Translations under genes and position numbers: made by a program
DNA from: Eublepharis macularius
Taxonomy: Eukaryota; Chordata; Lepidosauria; Squamata; Eublepharidae
DNA length: 64,000 nucleotides
Assembly (NCBI RefSeq): GCF_028583425.1
Contig: NC_072805.1
Span: 21,338,001-21,402,000, forward strand
Direction: 5' to 3'
Notes under the pieces: generated by a model
What the model was told of the DNA's origin: nothing
Seen by the model: only the letters and a program-made list of their open reading frames with translations
The model's database searches: none
Shown here: positions 11,741 to 23,201 of the stretch, in pieces
Position numbering within the stretch: position 1 is the first letter of the stretch
Layout of the letters: each line of letters opens with the position of its first letter

Positions 11741-11775
11741 CTGAAGATGCCAGCCACAGCTGCTGGCGAAACGTC
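11741..11775 (+). ncRNA. Hammerhead-ribozyme-like core, right arm
   Basis: This is an exact inverted copy of the core at 11676-11710, on the + strand: CTGAAGA at 11741-11747, helix II 11749-11754 with 11762-11767, GAAA at 11768-11771 and candidate cleavage after GTC at 11773-11775. The same one-base insertion before helix II is present. A transcript of the whole element could fold the two arms together instead, which would mask both cores. Confidence 0.4.
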
Positions 11776-13332
11776 AGGAACTACAATGCCAAGACCACGG
11801 CAATACAGCCCGGAAAACCCACAACAACCATTTAAGTGATCTTTAAGTTGATTGGCTGAATTGATTGACTGGTTCACATAATCAGCTAACCATGGTACCC
11901 CAGGAAGGCAAAAGCAATCTATATATGTTTGAGGAAGGCAAAAACAATATGTTGTCCGAAGAAATGGAGTGAGCTGTTGTTATTGTTCCAGTCCACAGCT
12001 GGCAACAGGATGCTGCGTTGTTATCATTTTTGTACCTATTAATTAGAAGTTCAAAAATGAGGAAAGGAAATCCCCATCTTGAAACAGGGAAAATGCACAA
12101 CTAGAGAAAACCCATTTGCAGCTACTGCAGAGCGGGAGTGGCGTGTTCAGTTTTGCAAAGAAATAGATCTACGAGTTCCAAATCTCAGCGGGTGTCTGCA
12201 GAGCAAGGCAGCAACACACAATGTGCTTTTCCAAAGTGTCACGTCCGATATCCGGGTATGTCCCACCCAAGTTCCGTGGTCCCTTAACCCAGCGCAGAAA
12301 CATGAGACATTGTGTTCCCTTTCTGATACTTAAAATCTGAGATGAAACATGGCCAGAAAATTCTCCCTTTAATGTATATAGAGTGAGCAATATTTCTGTA
12401 CCAACATGTAGGATAGATTATCTGAAAAGTAAACCCATCTTTGAAAAATCAAGCAAAACTTGCACATCTGTTTCTAATGACAGATACAAATTTAGATCTA
12501 ACTGTATGAATCACAGCTTTAAATATATCTGGTGGGGCCAACTTTTTGTTACATTCATCCCCTTGTAATGAGCATGAATGGGGAAATTCGGCTGAAGAAA
12601 TGGGGTGGGCCAAGGAGCAGCTTAGAGGAACTGCTACTTTGCGGTTAACAGCCCCACCCACGTCTATTTTATTACTTCATCATCTACTGGAAGAACTATT
12701 CCTCCTGCTTCTCCAGTCCCTGCAGCCGGCCCCAGCCGCTTGGAGACTCTTTGCACAGGGGTGGGGCGATGGGTCAGCAAAGTCACAGTAGTGGCATCAT
12801 GTTGGAGTTAGTCAGTATCCAAGCCCAGCTACGGGAAGCATCTTTCTCTTCCTCTAGCTTAATGGGTGGGACCAAAGATGGATTCTGCTAAAATCAGAAA
12901 CAGATTGGCAGGGGCTGCTGCTGCTGCTGCCGTTTCTCCACTGAGGCTTTCTTCTCTACCCGTTGGCTCTTTCATCAAAAGATAATTTAATAAAACAGCA
13001 GGGCACCCCCACCCTTTTTTGCATTCAGAAGGCATATAAACAAACCTGAAAGCTTTTTGTCTGGCTTTTAATAGGGCTGCCAACTGGGAGGAAATGGCCT
13101 GTTCCTTTAAACGGCGGAAGAGGAAGTTATTTACCAGGTGATGTTACTCACCAGTCCCACCATGCCCTGAAATGCTACATTTGAAAGGCAGACTATAAAT
13201 GACGTAAATAATATAAAAGGGACAGGAGTTTTTTCCCTCCTGGCCTGTCTCTTTAATAGGGTTATGTATTTAGGTATGCAACAGGGAAGGGGGCAGAGAA
13301 AAAAAATGCAGGGGGGGACCACATGTAGGGGA

Positions 13333-13554
13333 AGGGTTGCCAGCCTCCAGGTGGTGGCTGGAGAGCTCCCAGAGTTACAACTGATCTCCAGGCCATAGAG
13401 ATCAGTTCCCCTGGAGAAAATGGCTGCTTTGGAGGGTGGACTCTGTGACATTTTACCCTGCTGAAGTCCCGCTTCCCCAAACCCTGCCCTCTCCAGGCTC
13501 CACCCCCCCCCCCCAAATCTCCAGGAATTTTCCAACCTGGGGCTGGCAACCCTA
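13333..13554. mobile_element. hAT-like MITE, AGGGTTGCCA family
   Basis: It begins agggttgccagcctccagg and ends ctggcaaccct, so the termini are inverted. Internal phrases 'acaactgatctccagg' and 'ctccaggaattttccaacc' recur in the copies at 14568, 27263, 29806 and 36345. No 8-bp duplication is clear at this copy, but two other copies have perfect ones. There is no coding content. Confidence 0.75.
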
Positions 13555-14050
13555 TTAATCGGCAGCCTTACACCCACAGGGGGCCTATGCTGATTGTAGC
13601 TTCCAGGAAACCCATCCCTGCCACACTTACACTGCCTTGACAAATGCTGAGACGTTTGAGGGATGGTGCCTGGGGAGCATAGCGATGAAGTGGGCGTGAT
13701 ATCAGCTCCAGGCAAGGCTCAAGGCCTCTAGCTTCTACGATCAATGGGAATTGCTGCACTGACCCTACAAACAGGCCATTTTTTCTCCCACTTCTCAATT
13801 CCCCTGTGGAGGAAAATTGGGACTGAGGATGCGGAAATGAGAGGTCTAGCATCACTGCGCAGACTGACTCCCATCCATAGTTGGTGCGTTTTTCCAAAGG
13901 AAGCCTTGTCTCCCCTGACTCCTACACACAGGCTCCCCAGCCGGTAGTGAAATGTTGTTCATCGCCACGAGACTGCACAGGTGACCCCTTGATGCCTAGC
14001 AGTTACATCCAAGTGCAGCCGTGTTTTACACGCATCCCGCTTCCCTAATA

Positions 14051-14205
14051 AAAGACCTAAAATGAGACAGCTTGACTCAATAAAGAAAGCCACGTCCTCC
14101 AGTTTGCAGGGTGTGAGCAAGGCTATTATTGATAGCACATTATGGAGGTCTTTCATTCATAGGGTCGCCATGGGTTGGAGCGACTTGATGACAGATAGCA
14201 CACGT
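14051..14205 (+). mobile_element. Bov-B-like LINE 3' fragment
   Basis: The 3' end 'catagggtcgccatgggttgg' plus 'gcgacttgatgac' matches the 3' end of the larger copy on the minus strand at 28838-29215, and resembles the end of Bov-B (RTE) LINEs. The upstream part 'cttgactcaataaagaaagc' corresponds to the WLDSIKEA segment of that copy. It is a 5'-truncated insertion. Confidence 0.65.
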
Positions 14206-14567
14206 AACTCACTTCCCCAAGAAAACTAGCGATTCCAGGGGTAGCACTTTACCTGTGTTGGGTGCCTTTGGAGGAGAGAGCCCTGAGGTTTATGGCAGTT
14301 CTGCTTTATTTGCAAACCTGTACTAGTAGTGTACAAGTAGAGTCATACCTAGAGGCCAGCAGACCCAGTATCCCACCTCAGGTCCCCAAAGAGAGAGAGA
14401 GCTCTTGCACCCTTCTCACGGCAGTAGCTCTCTGTATCTTCCAGCTTAAAAACAGATTTTTTTAAACACAGAGACCCTTTGCCGCCACCTTTCATTTTAT
14501 TTATTAGCTTTTATTTATGCATTTTTTTTAAAAAAAACTGTCTCTCTAAAGTCCTGCTGAAAACACT

Positions 14568-14765
14568 TGGATTGCCAACCTTCAAGCGAGGCCTCGAGTT
14601 CTCCCAAAATTACAACTGTCCTTCAGACTACAGTGATCAGTTCCCCTGGAGAATATGGCTGTTCTGGAAGGTAGACTCTATGGCATTATACCCCACTGAA
14701 GCTCCTCCCCTCCCATGCCCTGCTCTCCCAGGCCCCACCCCCAAATCTCCAGGAATTTCCCAATT
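14568..14765. mobile_element. hAT-like MITE, AGGGTTGCCA family, degraded
   Basis: It contains the family's internal order: 'attgccaaccttcaag', 'attacaactgtccttcag', 'gatcagttcccctggag', 'aatctccaggaatttcc'. The right terminus is decayed and no target duplication is visible. Confidence 0.65.
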
Positions 14766-14844
14766 CCTAATGCTTACGATACTTTCCCATGCCTTGTGTT
14801 AAGTAGGACAGGCCAGTCCACTGAAGCCATGTTTGAAACTGTCT

Positions 14845-14945
14845 TTACTTACCAAGTCTGCCAAGAAAACATCGTGAGGTCCCCCCATGGGTCAGTAATG
14901 ACTTGGCGCTTACACAGGGGACTGACTACCTTTACCTTTTTACTT
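14845..14945 (+). repeat. SINE 3' fragment
   Basis: The phrases 'aagtctgccaagaaaacatc', 'cccatgggtcagtaatgac' and 'acaggggactgactacctttacc' match the 3' half of the more complete SINE at 51010-51300. Confidence 0.6.
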
Positions 14946-15864
14946 ATCAAAGTACTTATTAAATCCTGCTTTTTGACCGCAAGGTGGCTCCAAACTGCTG
15001 AACAGCTCACTCTCCCTTTCCAGAAGAACCAGGAAAGCAGAGATTCCTTCCCCCCCCCCCCGCCCCATGTGTGGGTTTATTCCCCCCCCCAACACAAGGA
15101 GACATTAAAGTCGAGCTCGGCCACCCAGCTCTAAACACAGACAAGCTGTGGAACGGAGCCAGAGAGGAAGAAGCCGGGAGAGGGTCGGGCAGGTTGCCAG
15201 CCAAACTCTTCAAAAGTATGATCACGTGGGAGAACAGTTCAAATATTGTGGATAACTCAAGACAAATGGTTCCCGTCGCCAGCGTGACAGGCCTCTGTCT
15301 GTCTTGGTAGGGAGCCGCTCCTTTAGCAAGGGGGCCACCTAGGCATTTAGATACCCTCCGCCGTTTCAAAATTAAGGATATGCTTCTGTTCTAACAGCAC
15401 TGCCTGCTCTTACACCAGGGACATGCATTTTTTTCTTTACTCCACTTTCTTCCTTTGCAGTAGCGTATTTTGCACTAATATTTCTTGCACTAACTGATCA
15501 TAAGAGTTTCCTTTGTTAAAAAAATCACAACCTCACAATGGACCAGGTTAATAGAATTGTTGCAACTCAAATACATTCTGCAAACATTTGCTTTCTGGGT
15601 AGGTTCTCTTGGTAGGGGTTGGGAAAAAGCACATGTGCTGGCATTCTGTGTCCAGGTATGTTCCTCTCCACACATGGACATTAAAGCAAAGATGCAGCCA
15701 GATAGTTATCCAGAGGTTTTAATCGAATGGAGAACCAATGAGGAGTAGTGGTTAGAGTATTGAACTAATATCTGAGTTCAAATCTACTTTGAATCATATC
15801 AAAGAGCAAAATAAGCCCTACGGAAGAAAAGTGACAAGTTATTTGGCAATCATATATATTTCCC

Positions 15865-16435
15865 ACCAATACTGTGAATATCCTAATGCAAGCTATGGAA
15901 ATCATGACAAGATGGTATCTGACTCCTTTGAAAATGCACCATATTAACTCTGAAAACTCTCCTAGCTGTTTGGAAAAGCTGCGGAAAACGAGGCACCTTT
16001 ATCCATTGTTGGTGGGAATGTATATTCAGCAATTCTGGATAGAAGTGACTAAATGTGTTAAACCATGACTAACTACCAGGTCCCACTGACTCCGGAATCC
16101 ATTCTCTTAAACGATTGGCAAGGCAACTCACTTCCAAACATATGGAAAAATCTGATAGCAACTTTGCTTGCTGCTGCAAAATCTACAACTGCTTCGCTCT
16201 GGAAAGAAAAAAGGAATCCAGCCATTTCAAATGGGCTAATTCGGGTGTGGGATCAATTTACTATGGCAAAACTTACGGACCAAATAAAACAATCAGAACT
16301 ACCAAGCTACAAATCGAGTTTTTTAGAACAATGGTTTCTTGTGTTGGAGTACCTGATGAAAGAGGATCCAATTATAAACAGTATTCAATCTAAAAACTAT
16401 TATACAATACTTACCTGTCTTTAACATACTGTAAC
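15865..16435 (+). mobile_element. L1-like LINE ORF2 C-terminal fragment
   Basis: Three frames carry pieces of an L1-type ORF2 C-terminus: MEIMTRWYLTPLKMHHIN near 15895; a decayed zinc-knuckle-like stretch where 'cacctttatccattgttggtggg' recalls the usual WWxC motif; then LWKEKRNPAI and LTDQIKQSELPSY. Frameshifts and stops separate them, so it is a dead, 5'-truncated copy on the + strand. Confidence 0.65.
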
Positions 16436-17035
16436 AAGGTAAAAGGAGAGGAAACTTTTTTAAAGTATTACTTGACTTTGAAAAAATGTTCTTTTTAAAA
16501 ACTATATTGCTGCCTAACTTTTGTATATAGTTTTTCAAACTGATGTCGTTAAATACATTTTATGCTGCATGTATTAAGCTTTGCAACACAATTAATTTTT
16601 TTTTAAAAACCTCCACATTGAATCCACACTTCATGACTGACTATTACGCAGACCACAGGGTGGGAATCCTGGAGCCAGCCCGTGTCCTCCAAAATGCTCA
16701 GAAATGCTCTGCGCCTGATAAGCATGCTAGCCGGCTAGCCCAAGCTGACCCTGCGCAACCTTAATGGCCTTTTCTGAGCACAGCGTTTCTCCAAACATAT
16801 TGCTGGCTGGCTTAGGAGAGGAGTCTGCCTGATGAAATGTAAGATATGGCAGAAATGGCTATCTGTTTTTACAAAAAAGGAGCATGCAGGGGAAGAAAGA
16901 CAGAGCTTGCACCAATTTGCTGCTTGAAGTATTTAATTTTGTTCCAGTGAGCCCATTAACTCCTCCTCAGTGGATATTGGCAAGGAAATTAAGTTAAGCA
17001 CGGGGCAGAGGAAGCATGCTGAAATGGGTTCCAAG

Positions 17036-17136
17036 TGAGTAGCTGTGCTGGAGTGCAGTAGAAGAGCAAGGTTCCAGTCCAGTAGCACCTTGAAGACCAA
17101 CAAGATTTCCGGGGTGTAAGCTTTCCAGAGTCAAAG
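17036..17136 (-). mobile_element. PLE terminal-repeat fragment, family 2
   Basis: 'gtccagtagcaccttgaag' followed by 'accaacaagatttcc' and 'gtaagctttccagagtc' is the reverse of the second PLE terminal repeat, whose plus-strand form ends 'aaggtgctactggac'. A single decayed arm. Confidence 0.6.
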
Positions 17137-17238
17137 CGGCAGGGAAACGGCCCTTTCTGGGCTTCAGTTGGCCTATGGAGGGGGGGAATCCCCCTCCACG
17201 GGCCAGCTGGCATTTAAAGGGCCCTTTCCCTCCCACAT

Positions 17239-17471
17239 TCGAGATATACCGCCCTTCAGGACAACTTAGCGCCCACTCAGAGCGGTTTACAAAGTGTGTT
17301 ATTATTATCCCCCGCAACAATCACCCTGTTAGGTGGGTGGGACTGAGAGAACTCTGGAAGAGCTGTGACTGACCCAAGGTCACCCAGCTGGCTTTAAGCA
17401 GAGGAGTGGGGAAATCAAACCTGGTTCTCCAGATTAGAGTCCTGCCACTCTTAACCACCACACTAAACTGG
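17239..17471 (-). repeat. tRNA-derived SINE, (AAC)n-tailed family
   Basis: It shares 'cgcccttcaggacaactta', 'cccactcagagcggtttac' and the reverse of the tRNA-like head ('cttaaccaccacactaaactgg') with the copy at 7537. The (AAC)n tail has been lost. Confidence 0.85.
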
Positions 17472-18263
17472 ACATTTGCCTCTCAAAGGCTCAGTCAATT
17501 TCACCTCTCCTGTCTATGACTGTGGGGGATTGCAACCAAAGGGCAGCGAGGAATAGAAATGGGCTGGAGCTGCCTTCCAAAGCTGGACTTGGACCTGGAG
17601 AGGTTATAATGGGCTGAATTTTCCCTTCTGGCATTTCACAGACCCTTCATACAGCTCCAGTTTATAGTAAAGCCTTTGCTCTGCTGCCGGCTCTGTCTTT
17701 TTAAACTACCCTTCCCAGCTACCATTGCATCTCCCGATACGCATTCTTCACAGGTCAGATGTCTCGTGTATAGAGATATCAGGTCCCTAACCTGATTGAA
17801 ATAGGTCAAGGGAGATGTAAGGAAAAATTCATCTGTAAAATTTATTACTCCATATGGCCACTAGATGCCGCTCTTGAATCAATTGTTAGTCTTTTGTACT
17901 ACAAGAATGGCAAATGATTTTGTCTATCCGCTAACAAAAGTATAACTTCTAAAAGGTAGAATTGCCCCTTAGTGGCCATAGCTTGGAATCTAGGGATTGC
18001 ATATCCAAAGAGAACATGTGGGATTAAAAAAATCAATATTTTTTCTCCAAAAAGAACAAAATGCCATACACAATCTCCCACTTTTTATCCCAACAACAAC
18101 CCTGTGAGGTAGGTTAGGCAGAAGAATGATAATGCCACTTTACAGCTAAGTAGGATTTTCGTGGAAAATTAGGAGCAGCTTTCCCCCATCCATATATAAC
18201 CTTTCTATAGCGCAGGATGCAAACAACAAATCTCTGCTGATTAGAGTGTGCCGTGATGTGAAG

Positions 18264-18445
18264 TACAACAGTATGGTATAGTGGTTAAAGTGTTGGATTA
18301 GGAGCTGCACTCTGCCACAAAACTCAGTGGGGGACCTTGGGTCACTCGCTTACTCTCGGCCTACCTCATATGATTGTTGTGAGGATAAAACTGGTTGAAC
18401 CATGGGCATACCTGACTTCTTTGGAGGAAAGACAGAATAAATTCG
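18264..18445 (+). repeat. Sauria-like SINE
   Basis: The tRNA-like head reads 'tggtatagtggttaaagtg', and the B box region is partly lost. The body has 'tgattgttgtgaggataaaa' and the 3' end reads 'tctttggaggaaagac' with 'ataaattcgc', the LINE-derived tail typical of Sauria SINEs. Confidence 0.7.
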
Positions 18446-19517
18446 CAATAGATTCTTTTATTTTAAAAAAGGATCACCAGAGCGCCCTCCCGTCTCATGG
18501 GTCCCTCCTTCCCATCTCTGAGAGGTGTATGTACCATCTGTTACACTCCTGATAGGCTGGCCTTTCCCTACTCGCTTTATGCGAGAGCCTCACCTTTCTT
18601 TTGTCACTCTGCATCTTATACAGTTGAACCGCAACACGGCACGTCTCACTACAAGCGAGTTTGACAGTTCTCAATGGTTGTGAAACGCAGCAAGTCAATC
18701 CCCAGGTTTGCTTAGTGATCGTCTCACCCCACTTGCAAAGAAGTTGGCGGCTGCAGAGTAGCTGTGTTGCTTGTGAGCTGTACTAGCGTGTCCTGTTGCC
18801 TTATTTTGTGCGTGCACAGTAAAAGTCCTGTTACACTACACTACACGTTGATATTCCGCCTCCTGTTGTGCTTGTGCAGTTATTGTATAGCTGCCTTTAG
18901 TTAATTGGTTTAAAGGAAAAATTTTAAATGATTTTTGCAAATGTTGGTGTGGCAACCGCCAAACAAGCAGCAGGGACAGGAGCAGGTCAGTATCTTTAAA
19001 AAGTGGTGCGGGATAGTGTTGGTGTGTGTTAAAAATCCAAACAACTAACATGGTGGGAAACCACCACGGTCCTTTGAAAGCTGTGACATGCGAAAACCCT
19101 GCCCAAATTGCTCACATTGGTAACGGCAAGCAATTGAAAGCCATTAATGGAGGACAGCAAAAGGTATGATTTACTGTTAAAATAATTTGTTGTCCAAGAT
19201 GTGTGTGATATCTATATATTCGGTTGCAAAGAAGTATGGCTTTTGGTTGCTCCATTGGGTTGTAAGTAACAATGCAACATGCTTGTATGTATATATGCAG
19301 GTTGTTCTTGGCCACCCAACGAACTCTGGCTAGCAGTTTGGCGAAATCTCAATAATGATAGATACATCTACGACAAGTTTGTGAGTGGTGATCATAATGG
19401 GGACCAAAATCAAAGGAGTTCGAGCATCCCTACATTTAGACATCCTTACATTCATCATTTTAAAAAAGTTTCAAAATATTGCAACAATGGGCTGGGGGTG
19501 GGGAGGGAAGTTCATGA

Positions 19518-19775
19518 TGGAGAGCCAGTTCGGTATAGTGGTTAAAACTAAGAGCGGCAGGACTCTAATCTGGAGAGCCAGGTTTGATTCCGCGGTCCTC
19601 CGCTTGAAGCCAGCTGGGTGACCTGGAGTCAATCACAGCTTCTAGGAGCTCTATCAACCCCACTCACATCACAGGGTGATTGTTGTGAGGATAATAACAA
19701 CACACTTTGTAAACAACTCTGAGTATGGCAATAAGTTGCTCTGAAGGGCAGTATATATATCGAATGTTGTTGTGA
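19518..19775 (+). repeat. tRNA-derived SINE, (AAC)n-tailed family
   Basis: A nearly complete copy. The head 'gagagccagttcggtatagtgg' is followed by a B box 'ggtttgattcc' near 19583, 'agccagctgggtgacct', 'gattgttgtgaggataataac', and a tail ending 'gtatatatatcgaatgttgttg'. Confidence 0.85.
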
Positions 19776-20730
19776 TGGCATGGACATTGACCAGTTTGTG
19801 TTCCACAATTTTGATTGAGGAGAAGATTTGGCATTTCACAAGAATGTGGTGAGTGTACACCCAGTGCAGTCTTCTTTTTTATGCACATGTGTGGTTTGGT
19901 CACATAACAGTGGCTGCTTACCTACTTGACTCACCTTGCCTGGTTACATCCTCTGCAGTTCTCAAAGCGACTGATATCTTTTCATTTTCTCTGAATGAAA
20001 AGGGCTGGGAAATAAATCCCATTGTGGGCCCGTCACAGCCCTCCCTGTACCCACATCTCATGTTGACAGGTACAGAGTCAGACCGCTGTTATTTTGCTCC
20101 TTGAATGAGTCATGAGCATATTAGAATTGCAACTGCATAAAAGCAACCACACAAATGCATCCATCGGAGAATCTGGCTGGCGGATCATTTTCACAGCTGC
20201 AATCTGACTTCCTCCCTCGTTTTTGTAAGTAGCTTTAGGCTCCATGCCCAGGTGGACATCTGCTTGACAAGGTTACTAATCTCCATCAGCGCCACCTTGA
20301 CAAGAAACACACTGGACTCTGTTCAAATGCTCACCCATTAATCACACGTGGCCATCTGGCAGCAGGAAGCTCTGGTCCTCCTCTGGGATAATTGGACTCA
20401 CTGTTGGTAGTGGGAGCCGTCTTCCGGGCAGCGAATGTGTACAATCTGCTGCTTAGAAACTTCAGCTGCTGGAAGCCACGGCAGAACATCTACTGACGGG
20501 GCTGAGATGCTGGGAGCACATGACACCGAGGCCCCAACAGCTGCGCTGCCTTCCTCGGCTGGAGGTACCAAGCAGTTTTTCAGAGCGCTGCGGAGAATAT
20601 CTGTCAGGCGCTCAGGCTCAAATCCAGGCAAGTACCTTGAGCAAGGTTGGCTCAAGTTGATCTGGTGAGACAGAGGAATAACCTGATAGTATTCCTTCTC
20701 ATTGCCCAAAATCGACAGAGACACAAACTT

Positions 20731-21354
20731 TAATAATAACAACAACAACAACAACAACATTCGATTTATATACCGCCCTTCAGGACAACTTAATGCCCAC
20801 TCAGAGCGGTTTACAAAGCATGCCATTATCATCCCCACAACAAAACACCCTTTGAGGTGGGTGGGGCTGAGAGAGCTCCAGAGAGCCGTGACTAGGAGCC
20901 AAAACACACGTTAAGAAATACCTAGGTTCAGCACCTGTTCTCTTACCTCAAGGTTTGCTGGGATCTGTAGGAGTCCTGGAAGCTAAAAGTTTAGCATTTA
21001 CAGAGCAGCAAAAAGGGGAAGGGAAATACAGGCACCTGTATTTTAAGCTTTAAGCTTCCAGGACGCCTTTAAGCTTCCAGGACGCTTACAGATCCTTTAA
21101 GCTTCCAGGACTTTAAGCTTCCAGGACCCCTACAGATATTTAAGCTTCCAGGACGCCTACTTTAAGCTTCCAGGACGCCTACAGATCCCGGCAAACCTTG
21201 AGGTAAGAGAACACGTGCTGAACCTAGGTTTTTCTTAACGTGTGTTTTGGCTCTAGCCCAAGGTCACCCAGCTGGCTTCAAGGGGAGGAGTGGGGAATCA
21301 AACCTGGCTCTCCAGCGTCCCGCGCTCTTAACCACTACACCAAACTGGCTCTCA
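20731..21354 (-). repeat. tRNA-derived SINE split by a MITE
   Basis: The SINE's 3' half (20731-20895, from an (AAC)n tail to 'gagccgtgac') and 5' half (21257-21354, 'cccaaggtcacccagctgg' to the head 'ctacaccaaactggctctc') are separated by the 358-bp MITE. Removing the MITE and one TAG restores the junction 'gtgactagcccaagg' found in the uninterrupted copy at 24240-24538. Confidence 0.9.
20896..21253. mobile_element. Harbinger-like MITE with internal subrepeat expansion
   Basis: It is bounded by the 3-bp duplication TAG (20893-20895 and 21254-21256) and by inverted termini: gagccaaaacacacgttaag on the left and its exact reverse complement on the right. The inverted similarity continues inward ('cctaggttcagcac', 'tcttacctcaaggtttgc'). 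A 3-bp duplication fits the PIF/Harbinger superfamily. Between the termini the phrase tttaagcttccaggac is repeated about six times (21045-21175) with variable spacers. No transposase is present. Confidence 0.85.
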
Positions 21355-21917
21355 TTTTCACAGCTGCAGTGAATAGACAGTGGCATCTGATTGGTCTTCC
21401 AGCATCACTTCTCCAAATGAGGATTCTGGGATATTGTACTTGCTGCATTTCCTACCTCCAAGCCAGCAGCTGGCAGCCATAAGGAACCAGAGCTTAACGG
21501 GTTCCTGGCTGCCCCATGGCAGAGACATTGCTGTTCATTTACCCTGCCTTCTTTTCTATCAGTCCAGGGAAAAGAGGGTTATTTGGAGTTGTCAGGGAAA
21601 TATGGATTAGAGCGCATGATATTTAGTGATACACATGTATTCTAGTGAATTCTGTATGAACTTCGCTGTAGGTTTTTTCCAACATGTTATATAACTACAC
21701 AGTTATATATGTTATATAACTACACAGATGTTCTTTCATCTTTGACAGCCAATTAAAATTAATGAACAGTATCAGATTAATGTTCTCTAATTGGCAAATA
21801 GACTGATGATGATCTGCTCACTTAACTTTTCCTGTCCTCTTTACTGATTTATCTCTCCTGTCTTGCAGCTGGACATAGTGTCTCTTTTTGGCTAGTTAGA
21901 ATGTCACATTATTGTAA

Positions 21918-21919
21918 AT

Positions 21920-21958
<39 letters not shown>

Positions 21959-21960
21959 TA
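21918..21960. repeat. (TTTA)n microsatellite
   Basis: About ten uninterrupted copies of ttta. It abuts the 3' end of the minus-strand LINE fragment that follows and probably grew from that LINE's A-rich tail. Confidence 0.9.
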
Positions 21961-22465
21961 TTCCACCCTCCCCACATCAGCAGGCTCAGGGCAGATTACA
22001 ACCAGAATTTAAAGTCCCATGTCACAATTTATACAATCTAGAACCATAAAACATTTAAATACCCTAGATTAAAATACATATATATCTATAGAGAGAGACA
22101 CAGCGGCACAATAATCTAGACGACCACCTTTTTTTAGCCGTCTCCAGAGCATTTTGGCAGGGAAATATGTGAGAGATGGAAGGTATCACTAGTAGGGAGG
22201 GCATGTGCCATACTTCCCTGGCTAGGAGGCACCGCCTCGCATCAACTATATGCCTGGCGGAACAGTGCTGTCTTACAGGCCCAGCGGAAAGCTAACAAAT
22301 CCCACCAGGCCGTGGTCTCATTGGACAGAGCGTTCCACCAGGCTGGGGCCAGGACTGAAAAGGCCCTGGCCCTGGTCGATGCCAGGCGGGCCTCCCTAGG
22401 GCCAGGGATCTTTAATAGATGTTTATCACTGGAGCGAAGAGTCCTCTGGGGTTCGTATGGGGAGA
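21960..22465 (-). mobile_element. CR1/L2-like LINE 3' fragment
   Basis: The minus strand ends in 'gccctgagcctgctgatg' and 'ggtggaatataaataaat'. Upstream, 'cagcctggtggaacgctctg' and 'ctgttccgccaggcatatag' match the + strand copy at 32640-33093. It corresponds to the end of the ORF and the 3' UTR. The exact clade is uncertain. Confidence 0.6.
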
Positions 22466-22904
22466 TATGAATAATTAATTAAATCTCAAATGAATCGTAG
22501 TTTATCTATGCAATCACATGAAAAAGATCTTAGACTTCTGCATAAGATGACATATAAAAGCGCTAACCCAGATAGCAGATCAGGGTTTTGGCTGAAATAA
22601 ATCTCATTAAGAGCTAAGTGAGAAACCTACTTTTGTATTGTGTGTTATGAGAACTTCAATGCATTTCATAGTAAATCTGATTGATTTAAACTTAGATTTA
22701 ATTGAGAAATGTTAGACTTAATTCTTGTTGCCTTTATCTGTTCCATCTTTGTAGCTTTATCTTAATAAGCATTTATATTTTGATATCTTGCTTTATTAAA
22801 AAGACTAGAGTTTATTTTAATAAAAGAAATCATTGAACTCTTAAGAGGAGTCTTGTGTCTTGGTGGGGAAAGTAGTGATAGTAACGGTGCTTACGTCCTG
22901 GTCT

Positions 22905-23092
22905 TCTATACAGATTGGTGTCCCACTGAGAGCAGTGAATGAGTTAGTGTTATTATTATTCCCACGATACAGCTGAGGAGCTGGGGCTGAGAGGAGGGGC
23001 TTGCCCAAGGATGCTTACTGTGCTCATGGCAGGAGTGGGATTCGAACCAGTAGGGTGCTGATTCACAGCCCAACCACTTAACTGCAAGAAGA
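22905..23092 (-). repeat. MIR-like tRNA-derived SINE
   Basis: On the minus strand it has a B box within 'ggttcgaatcccactcctgcc', then 'cttgggcaagcccctcctctcagcc'-like and 'gtgggaataataataacac' segments. The order resembles MIR/CORE-type SINEs and differs from the Sauria-like copies. Confidence 0.55.
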
Positions 23093-23201
23093 ATCCTATT
23101 TCGTACTGATGAACAGTTTTCTAAAAGGAGCGAAAGCTGTTTTCAGGTCTCACTTCAAGGTCTGAATGCTGCTCAGAATAAAAATAAAATCTTTAGTTGG
23201 A

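Larger units (their letters stand above)
11588..11828. mobile_element. Palindromic PLE-derived element with 12-bp TSD
   Basis: A 241-bp insertion is flanked by the perfect 12-bp direct repeat catttaagtgat (11576-11587 and 11829-11840). It starts with a 35-bp unpaired tail (gtattgtcgaaggctttcac...). The tail is followed by two 101-bp arms (11623-11723 and 11728-11828) that are perfect inverted copies around a 4-bp spacer. Each arm carries a hammerhead-like core and the phrase 'ctgctggcgaaacgtcagg'. A second insertion at 42498-42752 has the same build. The arm matches a repeat I associate with terminal repeats of Penelope-like elements, which are known for inverted terminal repeats, a 30-40 bp tail extension and hammerhead motifs. 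No coding sequence is present, so it must be moved by an autonomous relative. The perfect arm identity implies a recent insertion or gene conversion between the arms. Confidence 0.8.

Noticed and set aside
13131..13715. 194-residue minus-strand ORF
   Set aside because: Most of it is the reverse of the hAT MITE at 13333-13554, and the flanks have no similarity I recognise.
19518..19600. tRNA gene
   Set aside because: A and B boxes are present, but no cloverleaf can be formed and the same head recurs with a constant SINE body at several sites.
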